Shown here piece after piece: positions 50,711 to 58,697 of a stretch of 64,000 bases of DNA. How positions within the stretch are numbered: the first letter of the stretch is position 1; the number at the start of each line of letters is the position of its first letter. A program made the translations under genes and the position numbers. The notes below the pieces were generated by a model. The model was not told the origin of the DNA, did no database searches, and saw only the letters and a list, made by a program, of their open reading frames with translations. Where the stretch lies: contig NZ_AMWJ02000001.1 of NCBI RefSeq assembly GCF_000319305.2, positions 2,147,001-2,211,000 on the forward strand. Direction: 5' to 3'. This stretch comes from Pseudomonas bharatica CSV86 (lineage in GTDB: Bacteria > Pseudomonadota > Gammaproteobacteria > Pseudomonadales > Pseudomonadaceae).

Positions 50711-52036
50711 ATGCTCGAGCCTGCCCCGCACCGTCGTTTGCTGGTGGTCGATCCCTGTGACGATTGTCATCGTTTATTGCCCGGGCTGCGTGGCATTGGC
50801 TGGGAAGTCCACAGCTGTACCCTGGCCACGGCCCTGGAGCATCCATGCGATGTCGGCTTGTTGCGCTTGCAGGCCAGGCACGTGCAGCATCCCGACGCAG
50901 TCAAGGACCTGATCAGCCGCAGCGGCGCCGAGTGGATCGCGGTGCTCAGCCCCCAGGAGTTGCGGGCGCAGAAGGTCGGGGATTTCGTCTGCGAATGGTT
51001 CTTCGATTTCCATACCTTGCCGTTCGATGTCTCCCGGGTCCAGGTGACCCTCGGTCGTGCCTTCGGCATGGGGCGCTTGCGCGGCAAGGGTGCGGTGCGC
51101 ATCGATGAGGCGCAGCATGAACTACTGGGCGACAGCCGGCCCATTCGCGAACTGCGCAAGCTGCTGACCAAGCTGGCGCCGACCGAATCGCCGGTGCTGA
51201 TCCGCGGGGAAAGCGGTACCGGCAAGGAATTGGTGGCGCGCACCCTGCATCGCGAGTCGCAGCGCCACGACAAGCCCTTCGTGGCGATCAACTGCGGCGC
51301 CATCCCCGAGCACCTGATCCAGTCAGAGCTGTTCGGCCATGAAAAGGGCGCCTTCACCGGCGCGCACCAGCGCAAGGTCGGACGCATCGAGGCGGCCCAT
51401 GGCGGCACGCTGTTCCTCGACGAAATCGGTGACCTGCCGCTTGAGTTGCAGGCCAACCTGCTGCGCTTTCTTCAGGAAAAACACATCGAACGGGTCGGCG
51501 GCAGCCAGCCCGTTGCGGTGGATGTGCGCGTCCTGGCGGCGACCCATGTGGACCTGGAGAGCGCCATCGCCAACGGGCGTTTCCGCGAAGACCTGTATTA
51601 CCGCCTGAATGTCCTGCAGGTGGTCACCGCGCCCTTGCGTGACCGGCATGGCGACCTGTCGATGCTGGCCAGCCACTTCTCCCGTTTCTACAGCCAGGAA
51701 ACCGGGCGGCGCCCCCGTACCTTCAGCGAGAACGCCTTGAGCGCGATGGGCAAGCATGACTGGCCGGGCAATGTGCGCGAGCTGGCCAACCGTGTGCGGC
51801 GCGGGCTGGTGCTGGCGGAGGGACGGCAGATCGAACCACAGGACCTGGGGCTGCATGAGCAGCGCAACCTGGTGGTGCCGATGGGCACGCTGGAAGACTA
51901 CAAGCACCAGGCCGAGCGCCAGGCGTTGTGCGATGTGCTGGACCGCCACAGTGACAACCTGAGTGTCGCGGCCAAGGTACTGGGCGTGTCGCGGCCGACG
52001 TTCTACCGGTTGCTGCACAAGCATCAGATACGCTGA
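50711..52036 (+). CDS. Sigma-54-dependent activator, VpsR-like
   Basis: 441 aa. N-terminal receiver-like domain without the usual acidic phosphorylation pocket (RRLLVVDPCDDCHRLLPGLRGIGWEVH), as in VpsR-type regulators. AAA domain: Walker A RGESGTGKELVAR (about 166-178), GAFTGA (sigma-54 contact, about 214), Walker B GGTLFLDEIGDLP (about 230), and WPGNVREL. The C-terminal Fis-type HTH ends NLSVAAKVLGVSRPTFYRLLHKH. It is convergent with fapF, and a sigma-54-like promoter lies in front of fapA, so control of fap is the natural inference. Confidence 0.9.
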   Translation: MLEPAPHRRLLVVDPCDDCHRLLPGLRGIGWEVHSCTLATALEHPCDVGLLRLQARHVQHPDAVKDLISRSGAEWIAVLSPQELRAQKVGDFVCEWFFDFHTLPFDVSRVQVTLGRAFGMGRLRGKGAVRIDEAQHELLGDSRPIRELRKLLTKLAPTESPVLIRGESGTGKELVARTLHRESQRHDKPFVAINCGAIPEHLIQSELFGHEKGAFTGAHQRKVGRIEAAHGGTLFLDEIGDLPLELQANLLRFLQEKHIERVGGSQPVAVDVRVLAATHVDLESAIANGRFREDLYYRLNVLQVVTAPLRDRHGDLSMLASHFSRFYSQETGRRPRTFSENALSAMGKHDWPGNVRELANRVRRGLVLAEGRQIEPQDLGLHEQRNLVVPMGTLEDYKHQAERQALCDVLDRHSDNLSVAAKVLGVSRPTFYRLLHKHQIR

Positions 52037-52072
52037 GGGTTTTCGTAGCTACGCGCTCAGCTCCTACAGGTT

Positions 52073-52098
52073 CACCACTGCTTTTTAGAGCAGTGGTG
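52073..52098. terminator. Convergent terminator hairpin
   Basis: Perfect 10-bp stem CACCACTGCT (52073-52082) / AGCAGTGGTG (52089-52098) with loop TTTTAG, between the convergent activator gene and fapF. Confidence 0.75.
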
Positions 52099-52113
52099 CC
52101 TGAGGTTGTGCGC

Positions 52114-53391
52114 TTAGAAGTAATACGGGAATTTCAGGCTGAAGGTGAAGTCCGGGGCGTCGTCGGTGAGTCCGATGGACAGGTTGGGTACGATGGTCAG
52201 CTTGTCGGTGGCGGCCAGGGTCATGCCGACGTTGAAGTAGCCGGCATTGGCGTCGCTGCCGACCACGGTGCTCCAGTCCTCGCCGTCGGCCTTGACCTTG
52301 GAGCGGCGCTGGATCAGGTCGGTGACCGAGAACGACATACTCATTTTCTCGTTAAGGGCGAAAGCGACGCCCGCACCGATCTGGAAGCTGTCACCCAGCT
52401 TGACTTTCCCCGGCACCTTCTGGTTTTCCGTGGAACTGATATCGCCGAACGACTCTTCCATGTTGTAGGTATACGACAGGCTGCCGAACAGTACTGCCGG
52501 GTCGTAGGTCTTGACCAGCGAGATGCCCGGGGTAATGGACCAGACGCCGTTGCCGGTGGGCAGGCTTTCCGGGTAGCTCAGGCTGTCGTTGCCGGGCGAT
52601 TGGCGAAACTTGATCCCATAGGGCTCCTTGCCGGTGGGAGCCTTGACCCGCAGCGACACCACTGCATCCGGAGCATATTCCGACTCGTCCATGAACTTGT
52701 AGGCGATACCGAAGTTGACGTCGCCGATGGTCGGGTCGCGGGTGACGGTTTCGTCCGACAGGGCCGCACCCGAACCGCCGGCACCGCCGGACTGGAAGGT
52801 GGATTCGCGGTACACCACGGGCACGTTGATGTCGAACTGCCAACGCTGGTCGAAGTTGTAGCGTCCGGTCAGATCAAGTGTCCAGGTGTCGGACTTGATG
52901 CGGTCGAGGTTGATATTGCCGAGGAAAATCGAGTCCAGCGCCAGGAAACCGTTGAGCAGCAGTTGCTTGGTGTCGTAGCGCGCGTAAGTGATGCCGGTCT
53001 CGAAGCTGAACTTGCCGCCACCGAAGAAGCCGCTGGCCTCGTCGTAAAGGTTGGATACGCTTTGCGCCGGTTCCGAATCATCCTTAAGCGATTCGCCGTA
53101 AGAGCTGCCGGCGGCGGCGACCGCTTGCCCGGAACCCTGGGGTTGTGCCGGTTTCGACGCCGGCGAACGCACCAGGCGCTTCGGGGGAGGGGCCGCCGGC
53201 TGGTCCTCGACCTGGCGAACGCGCTGTTCGAGTACCATCAGCGCCTGCTGCTGTTGCTCGTAACGTTGCTTGAGGGCCTGCAACTCCTGTTTCAGCGCCT
53301 CTACCTGGGGATCCTGCGCCGCGTAGATCAGCGACGAAGGGACGAGCGTGCTCAGACAAACAACTGCATTGAATGACAACGAGCGGTGCAT
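52114..53391 (-). CDS. fapF: Amyloid export outer-membrane pore FapF
   Basis: 425 aa. Signal peptide (to about residue 25, ending IYAA), then a coiled coil ([34 protein letters not shown], about 30-63), a Pro/Ala linker and a beta-barrel from about 120 on, ending [12 protein letters not shown] with a C-terminal Phe as expected for BAM substrates. Coiled coil plus plug plus 12-strand-type barrel is the FapF architecture; it exports FapB, FapC and FapE across the outer membrane. Last of six genes. Confidence 0.85.
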   Translation of the reverse strand: MHRSLSFNAVVCLSTLVPSSLIYAAQDPQVEALKQELQALKQRYEQQQQALMVLEQRVRQVEDQPAAPPPKRLVRSPASKPAQPQGSGQAVAAAGSSYGESLKDDSEPAQSVSNLYDEASGFFGGGKFSFETGITYARYDTKQLLLNGFLALDSIFLGNINLDRIKSDTWTLDLTGRYNFDQRWQFDINVPVVYRESTFQSGGAGGSGAALSDETVTRDPTIGDVNFGIAYKFMDESEYAPDAVVSLRVKAPTGKEPYGIKFRQSPGNDSLSYPESLPTGNGVWSITPGISLVKTYDPAVLFGSLSYTYNMEESFGDISSTENQKVPGKVKLGDSFQIGAGVAFALNEKMSMSFSVTDLIQRRSKVKADGEDWSTVVGSDANAGYFNVGMTLAATDKLTIVPNLSIGLTDDAPDFTFSLKFPYYF

Positions 53392-53440
53392 AGGTCAGCC
53401 ATCCTTTCCAACTGCGCAATAAGTTGCAACAGAGCGTAGA

Positions 53441-54187
53441 TCAATATCCTGAAAGACGAAGGCCCTTCAGTTGGTCAAGATTGCAGTTCAGCGCCCCGGC
53501 AGTAGGCAGGTTGTTTCGTAGCACCACGTTGAGCTGGGTCAGGTTGTGCACGGCATTGTTGCCGCCGAGCAGCGTGGTGTTCTGCATCAGGCCGCCGTCG
53601 GCCAGGCGCTGAAGGCTGGAACCCTGGCCGTTGGCGGCCTGGATACCCATCTGCAGGCCAGTGGCGGTGGAAGAAACACTGAGGGTGCCAGCACCGTTGC
53701 CGGTGGTGATGGTGCCGCCGCTGGCCAGTGCCTGGCCTTGCGGGGCGCCCATCGGGGGAGCCTGGTTGGCTTCCTTGACGTTGATCTGCACGTCGTTGTA
53801 CGCGCTGTTGTTGTCGCCGGCGGCCCGGGTGACCTGGACCACCCCCTGGCCGGAGCCAAGGCCGGCGCCGCCGGTGACACTGCCATAGCCCTGGGCCGTG
53901 GAGGTGCCGGTACCGGCTTCGCTGGTGGTGGAAACATAGAACTGCGGTTTGAAGGTGGACTGCTGCACCTGCAGCGAGGCCGTGGCACCGAGACGGTCAC
54001 CATTGGCGTTCTGCCAGGTACTGCTCATGACCACGCCGAAGCTGATGATCCGTCCCGGCATCACATAGCGACCGCGCAACTGCGCCAGTTCCTGGTCCTT
54101 GACCTCGATCGGCTTGAATTGCGCCAGCGCCGGCAGAGGAAGACTGGCCGCCATGCACAGGGCCACCAGCCAGCTTGAAGTCTTCAT
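53441..54187 (-). CDS. fapE: Amyloid accessory protein FapE
   Basis: 248 aa with a signal peptide (SSWLVALCMAASLPLPALA). The body is Gly/Ser/Thr/Gln-rich with beta-like segments (GRYVMPGRIISFGVVMSSTWQNANGDRLGATASLQVQQSTFKPQFYVST and NNSAYNDVQINVKEAN), ending with QLNVVLRNNLPTAGALNCNLDQLKGLRLSGY. Length, place between fapD and fapF, and composition fit FapE, a minor extracellular component. It has one C-terminal Cys rather than an obvious CxxC. Confidence 0.8.
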   Translation of the reverse strand: MKTSSWLVALCMAASLPLPALAQFKPIEVKDQELAQLRGRYVMPGRIISFGVVMSSTWQNANGDRLGATASLQVQQSTFKPQFYVSTTSEAGTGTSTAQGYGSVTGGAGLGSGQGVVQVTRAAGDNNSAYNDVQINVKEANQAPPMGAPQGQALASGGTITTGNGAGTLSVSSTATGLQMGIQAANGQGSSLQRLADGGLMQNTTLLGGNNAVHNLTQLNVVLRNNLPTAGALNCNLDQLKGLRLSGY

Positions 54188-54224
54188 CGCGTGCTCCCGG
54201 AGCTCCCTGCTCGCTTTTCTTTGG

Positions 54225-54914
54225 TTAGAAGAAGTCGCTCTGGATGAAACCGAATTCCATCAACTGGGCGTCGTCGATGGGTTGAAAGTCGTTGATCCGG
54301 TGTTTGGCGGTCAGCGGCGCCGGCGGGGCGAGCAGGGCATTGCCCTTGTCGTAGCCGGGGCCGATGACGGCGAAGATGATGCCGTTCCAGCCTTTGACGA
54401 AATCGTCGAACTTGTAGCGCTTGTTGCCCAGCACCGGATCCCCGACATAGACCCAGTCGTTCTGGGTGCGCTGCAGCACCACGAAGTGCTTGTAGCCGCG
54501 GATGTCCATCAGCACCACCACCGGTATGGTCACGCTCTGCAGGCTTTCCGCTGGTATCCGGTAGCCGCGGGCACGCATGCCCAGGCTTTCCACGTAGCGT
54601 TTCATGTCGAGCATGGAAAAGCCCTGGACGCGGACCTGGTCGTGGTCGGAGTGGGCGAGCATGCCTTCGATGATGTGGGCTTCATCCACATCCAGCCAAT
54701 AGGCCTGCTTTAGGATGGTGGCGAGGGCGGCAGCGCCGCAGCTGAAGTCGGTCTTTTGCTGGACGATATTGGCGAAGCGGCGTTCGCGGATGCTTTGCAC
54801 CGGCTTGTAGACCATGGTGCCGCCTGGCAGGGCGACCGCCATGCGTTGCACGGCGACGGCCTGGCCGAGCGGCAGGCCCAGTACTACCAGCAGCGTCAGC
54901 AAAAGCGCACGCAT
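54225..54914 (-). CDS. fapD: C39-type peptidase FapD
   Basis: 229 aa from ATG 54914. Signal-like N-terminus, then a C39 peptidase fold: catalytic Cys in QKTDFSCGAAALATIL (about residue 58), His in IRGYKHFVVLQ (about 142) and Asp in VYVGDPVLGNKRY (about 158). FapD is thought to process or license export of Fap subunits in the periplasm. It follows fapC after a stable hairpin. Confidence 0.9.
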   Translation of the reverse strand: MRALLLTLLVVLGLPLGQAVAVQRMAVALPGGTMVYKPVQSIRERRFANIVQQKTDFSCGAAALATILKQAYWLDVDEAHIIEGMLAHSDHDQVRVQGFSMLDMKRYVESLGMRARGYRIPAESLQSVTIPVVVLMDIRGYKHFVVLQRTQNDWVYVGDPVLGNKRYKFDDFVKGWNGIIFAVIGPGYDKGNALLAPPAPLTAKHRINDFQPIDDAQLMEFGFIQSDFF

Positions 54915-54940
54915 GGGCTTCCCCTTCCATGAACTCAAGG

Positions 54941-54961
54941 AAAGGGGCCCCGAAGGGCCCC
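54941..54961 (-). terminator. UUCG-loop attenuator between fapC and fapD
   Basis: On the minus strand GGGGCCC-TTCG-GGGCCCC followed by TTT. A 7-bp all-GC stem capped by a TTCG tetraloop, 15 bases after the fapC stop. It would protect or partly terminate the fapA-B-C transcript and so favour the subunits over FapD-E-F. Confidence 0.75.
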
Positions 54962-54975
54962 GATCAAGGTGGCTG

Positions 54976-55968
54976 TTACATGCCGGTGCAGGCGCGGCAG
55001 CCTGCGGCGATGGACAGCGAGTTGCTTTGCTGGTTGGCGTTGCCTGCCGAGACGTTGGCCCCGACGTTGCCCGACACGCCATTCAGCGAGTTGGTCAGCG
55101 ATGCGGTGTTGGTCACCGGGTTGACCCAGCCGGTTGGCGTCAGCACTTGGTAGGAGGCTACGCCGAAGAGCGCGAAGTCGCCTTCCTCGTGGAACTTGAG
55201 CGGGTCCTTGTCGGTACGGCCGCCGCCATGACCCTGGCCATGGCCATGGCCGTTGCTGCTTTCGTCTTCTACGTAGCCCCAGCCGTTGCCTTGATACTTG
55301 CCGTAGGCGGCGAAGCCGGAGTACAGCGTATCGGTTTTGTAGGTACGGTCGGCGCTGTTGCTCACACCGAGGCCGGTGGTGGTCTGGTTGGCAGCGGCAC
55401 TGGCCACGGCTACCCGACCGCCGGATACGGCGATGGCGAGGTTGTTTTTCTGTTGGTTGAAGTCGCCGGCGGTAACGTTGACGCCGATGTTGCCGGAGCT
55501 GCCGTTGGCCGAGCTGTTGAGGGACGCGGTGTTTTTCGTGGAGAAGTTCGCCACGCCGTTGCCGATGTTGTTCTGGGTGGCACTGGACACGGCCATGGCG
55601 CTGCCGAAGACGAAACTTTCGTCAGCGGTGGCGATGGCGGCGACGTTGTCCTGCTGGTTACCGTCGCCGGCGGCGGTGTTGGCGCCCAGGTTGCCCTGCG
55701 AGCCGTTGGCCGAGTTGTCCATTTTCGCGTCGTTGCGGGTGGCCTCGTTGTTCACCCAGTTGGCGGCGTTGGTCTGGGTGTCGATCACCGTGGCGGCGGA
55801 CCCGGCATTGACCAGCAGGCTCAGCAGGTAGCTGGTATTGCCGTCGTGGCCGCCATTGTGGCCGCCGTTATGCCCGCCGTGTTCGTTATTGCCACCCGCT
55901 TGTGCAGCAACTGCCATGACCGCTGCGAGTGCGAATACCAAGGGCTTGAGTGCCATTGTTGGTTTCAT
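54976..55968 (-). CDS. fapC: Major functional amyloid subunit FapC
   Basis: 330 aa from ATG 55968 (GGAGAA eight bases upstream; the longer frame is less likely). Signal peptide ending AVAAQA, a His/Gly-rich N-terminus (HGGHNGGHNGGHDG), then three imperfect amyloid repeats near residues 80, 145 and 285 with the cores GANTAAGDGNQQDN, GVNVTAGDFNQQKN and GANVSAGNANQQSN, separated by linkers of unequal length; the second linker has another His/Gly-rich patch (NGHGHGQGHGGG). It ends GCRACTGM, the CxxC motif of Fap subunits. Confidence 0.9.
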   Translation of the reverse strand: MKPTMALKPLVFALAAVMAVAAQAGGNNEHGGHNGGHNGGHDGNTSYLLSLLVNAGSAATVIDTQTNAANWVNNEATRNDAKMDNSANGSQGNLGANTAAGDGNQQDNVAAIATADESFVFGSAMAVSSATQNNIGNGVANFSTKNTASLNSSANGSSGNIGVNVTAGDFNQQKNNLAIAVSGGRVAVASAAANQTTTGLGVSNSADRTYKTDTLYSGFAAYGKYQGNGWGYVEDESSNGHGHGQGHGGGRTDKDPLKFHEEGDFALFGVASYQVLTPTGWVNPVTNTASLTNSLNGVSGNVGANVSAGNANQQSNSLSIAAGCRACTGM

Positions 55969-56024
55969 GGTGTTTCTCCGCATTATCGTTTTTGATTGTT
56001 AAGTGTTGTGTTGCCGGTTTCGGG

Positions 56025-56596
56025 TCAGTCGGCGACCCGTACGCTCAGGGTGTTGGCCATTCGGTTCCCCACCCCTGCGCTCTGATTCAACTGGACTACC
56101 CCCGGTTATTGGCGAACGCTTGGTCGCTGGTGCTGACCTGGCGGCTGCCCGGGGCTTGTCCGGCTGGATCGGAGCTGTTGGACAGCGCCACGTTCTGCTG
56201 CAGCAGGACGCTGTCATCGATGCTTTGCGGTACCGCGCTGATGGCGATGCGTACCGCGTTGGCCTGCTGGGTCCCGGCGCCGGCGGACTGGTTGACCCCC
56301 AGGATGCCGTTGCCTTTGCCGAAGGCGTTGCCGCCGATAGTGGCGCTGGCATCCACGGCGCGGCTGGCCGGGGTGTCGATGCGCTGGAGGATATGGGTGC
56401 TGGCCTGGGCTTCGTGGCCGATGGCGATGGCCCGGCTGTTGGCCTGCTGTTGCTGGTCGCCGGCGGCCTGGTTGATCGACAGGTTGCCCTTGTAGCCGTG
56501 GGCGCTGCCGTCGATGTTGGCGTTGTCCTGTACCGGTGGGGCGCCCAAGGCGCTGGCGGAGCAGAACAACACGAGGAACAGCGCACGGGCATCCAT
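56025..56596 (-). CDS. fapB: Minor amyloid/nucleator FapB, frameshifted near the 3' end
   Basis: About 190 aa after one repair. Signal peptide (ALFLVLFCSASALGA), repeats with the cores SINQAAGDQQQQAN and GVNQSAGAGTQQAN, and a third one beyond the break. The frame stops at TAG after AFANNRG, at the C run 56099-56103; one added base continues VVQLNQSAGVGNRMANTLSVRVAD to the stop at 56025-56027, which completes the third repeat. Probable nucleator of FapC fibrils. One base after fapA. Confidence 0.85.
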
Positions 56597-56597
56597 C

Positions 56598-57068
56598 CTA
56601 TTTGCCTCCGGTCAGCATCTGCAGGGGAGCCAGGCCGGCACCGATGGCACCGCCGACCCGATTGGAGATGCCGGCCCCGGCGCCACCGCCACCCGCTGCC
56701 GCACCACCGCCAAGGCCGTTGGCACCGCCCATGCCCGGCAGCGTGGCGGGTACCGCATTGACCCCGCGCACGCCGCCGGCGTCCGGCAACAGCATGCGGC
56801 TGACCGTCGAGCCACTGGCGACATTGGCGAAGTCGCCGTCGCTCAGTTCGTTATCGGTCTGGCCGACGATGCGTTTGGAGGCATTGAGGTTGACGGTGGT
56901 CGGGCTGGGGTCGGGGCGGTCCTGGCGGATAGCGGGGCGGGTATGCACATCGCGGGTCAGGACCACCACGCCATTGCCGGCGGCCTGGGCCTGCACGGCC
57001 AGAAGGGAGGCGCCGAGCGCGCATCCGACAAGCATGAGGTGAAGCAGGCTTTTATTGTGAGTCCCCAC
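56598..57068 (-). CDS. fapA: Amyloid operon protein FapA
   Basis: 156 aa from GTG 57068 with AAGGA upstream. Signal peptide (LHLMLVGCALGASLLAVQAQAA), then a polar region and a very Gly/Ala-rich C-terminus (GGANGLGGGAAAGGGGAGAGISNRVGGAIGAG). First gene of the six-gene order A-B-C-D-E-F. FapA has been linked to control of the FapB/FapC ratio, perhaps as a periplasmic chaperone. Confidence 0.85.
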   Translation of the reverse strand: MGTHNKSLLHLMLVGCALGASLLAVQAQAAGNGVVVLTRDVHTRPAIRQDRPDPSPTTVNLNASKRIVGQTDNELSDGDFANVASGSTVSRMLLPDAGGVRGVNAVPATLPGMGGANGLGGGAAAGGGGAGAGISNRVGGAIGAGLAPLQMLTGGK

Positions 57069-57121
57069 GGTGGCGGTTCCTTCTTCTGTTCGCTGGCCCT
57101 GCTCAGCATTGCCAGAGACAG

Positions 57122-57137
57122 AGCAGAAGCTGTGCCG
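57122..57137 (-). promoter_or_regulatory. Candidate sigma-54 promoter of the fap operon
   Basis: On the minus strand CGGCACAGCTTCTGCT: GG and GC are separated by exactly 10 bases as in the TGGCAC-N5-TTGCA consensus. The GC lies about 55 bases upstream of the fapA GTG. Supported by the sigma-54 activator gene at the other end of the operon. Confidence 0.65.
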
Positions 57138-57367
57138 CTTTTGGCTTTTGCAGAAGAATCAGAGGCTTGTGCGAAGGTGACGGAATTACGCCGGGGACAG
57201 GTGTAAAGCCGCTGAGACAAGCTGGCCGCATGTGGCCGGGAAGCACAGGGAGGAGGGCGCTCGCAAAGGCGTTGGCGGGATGTGTATCAGTGTTTTTACA
57301 ACCACGGCTGATCGGCGCGCAAAGGCTCTACCCGGCGGCCTGGCCGGCTGCGAGCTGTTTCAGCCGG

Positions 57368-57919
57368 TTAACACTCGGTGGGGCAATCCGCCGGCTTGTC
57401 GTCGAGCAGGCGTTGCACGGCGGCCAGCACCGTGGCGCGGCGGCCGGACCAATCGCCCTGGATGATCTGCAAGGGCTGCCGGTGCTGCTCCAGCCATCGG
57501 CGGCTGTCTTCGAAGAACACCCTTCGATCATCCAGTGCCGGCTGGCTGCGCTGGCCGTCGGCAATCCACGGCACCCCGTCGGGGCTGAGCAGCAGGTGCA
57601 GGTCGTAGCGGCGGGAAAGCAGCGCCGGTTCGAGCCAGTCAGGGCAATCGTGGAACAGTACCCGGCTCCATAGCATGTTGCTCAGCAGGTGGGTATCGAG
57701 GATGAGCAGTGGCGGCTGGCGACGGCGGGCGGCGTCTTCCCAGGCCAGTTGCGCGGTGGCGATGGTAGCGATGTCGGCGTAGCAGGTATCGCGTTGCTGC
57801 TCATCGATGAAATGGCGGACATACTCGCCCACCAGTTCACCACCGAAATGTGCTTGGATTTCCGCGCCCAGCCAGCTTTTGCCACTGGATTCAGGGCCGG
57901 TCAGTACCAGGACTTTCAT
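57368..57919 (-). CDS. NadR-like nucleoside kinase ATPase
   Basis: 183 aa from ATG 57919. P-loop VLVLTGPESSGKSWLGAEI (about 3-21), EYVRHFIDEQQRDTCYADIATIATAQLAWEDAARRRQPPLLILDTHLLSNMLWSRVLFHDCP, a pattern shared with the C-terminal ribosylnicotinamide kinase domain of NadR. It would phosphorylate nicotinamide riboside brought in by PnuC to give NMN. Overlaps pnuC (ATGA), which supports a shared pathway. Confidence 0.8.
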   Translation of the reverse strand: MKVLVLTGPESSGKSWLGAEIQAHFGGELVGEYVRHFIDEQQRDTCYADIATIATAQLAWEDAARRRQPPLLILDTHLLSNMLWSRVLFHDCPDWLEPALLSRRYDLHLLLSPDGVPWIADGQRSQPALDDRRVFFEDSRRWLEQHRQPLQIIQGDWSGRRATVLAAVQRLLDDKPADCPTEC

Positions 57920-58485
57920 GCTGCGGCTACCAGGGCCGGATCCCGCCGCCATTCGCGCAGACCCTGGATCGCCAGCAGGGTGAACAGGGCGTAGAGCCCG
58001 GCGGCGAGGTACAGGCCCTGCCAAAGGAAAAGGCCGACGCTGACCAGGTCGACCACGATCCACAGCGCCCAGCACTGCACGCGCTTTTGCGCCATCCACC
58101 ACTGTGCCACCAGGCTGAAGCCGGTGATGATGGCGTCGATCCAGGGTTGTTGGCCATCGGTCCAGGTGCTCATGACGGCACCGAGGCCGACGCTCATCAG
58201 CAGGCCCGCCAGCAGGCCAAGGTGGACCTGCGCCGGCGCCAGCAGGGTGACCTTGCGCGCCTCGCGTACGCTGTCCGGGCGCGTCCACTGCCACCAGCCA
58301 TAGACCTGCAGCACGGCATAAACGCCTTGCAGGGCCATTTGCGAATACAGATGGTTGTCGCGCAGCAGCCAGCCGAACAGCAACACGCCCACCAGGCCGA
58401 CCGGCCAGCACCAGAGGTTCTGTTTGACGGTCAGCCACACGGAGAAAGCGCTGAAGGCCACGGCGAGCCATTCGAGGCCGGACAT
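57916..58485 (-). CDS. pnuC: Nicotinamide riboside transporter PnuC
   Basis: 189 aa, about seven transmembrane helices. WLTVKQNLWCWPVGLVGVLLFGWLLRDNHLYSQMALQGVYAVLQVYGWWQWTRPD (about 17-72) with the WxxWxxW-like substrate region, and WMAQKRVQCWALWIVVDLVSVGLFLWQGLYLAAGLYALFTLLAIQGLREWRR near the end, are PnuC hallmarks. It opens the pnuC-kinase pair; no riboswitch is obvious upstream. Confidence 0.95.
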   Translation of the reverse strand: MSGLEWLAVAFSAFSVWLTVKQNLWCWPVGLVGVLLFGWLLRDNHLYSQMALQGVYAVLQVYGWWQWTRPDSVREARKVTLLAPAQVHLGLLAGLLMSVGLGAVMSTWTDGQQPWIDAIITGFSLVAQWWMAQKRVQCWALWIVVDLVSVGLFLWQGLYLAAGLYALFTLLAIQGLREWRRDPALVAAA

Positions 58486-58697
58486 CGGCGCTCCTTGTTA
58501 CAAGCGGAAAAGAGGGGGCGGATTGTACCTGCATGAGACTTTTCTGACAGCGCTTGCCGGTGGGCAGGACTGACATTTTTGTCAGTTATCCATCCGAATG
58601 CTTTATGTCAGGCTTTGCTCTGTGGCGTGGGTCAGTGGTTTGTCGTTTTCCTTTTCGCCTGGGACCTTTAATCCAGCATGCGAAGGAGACCCTTGCC

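Noticed and set aside
50559..50912. ORF upstream of the sigma-54 activator
   Set aside because: It runs into the activator gene in another frame and shows no family-like sequence; the first part is AT-rich regulatory DNA.
55358..57206. Long plus-strand frames over the fap genes
   Set aside because: They are complements of the repetitive Gly/Ala/Asn-rich fapA-C sequences.
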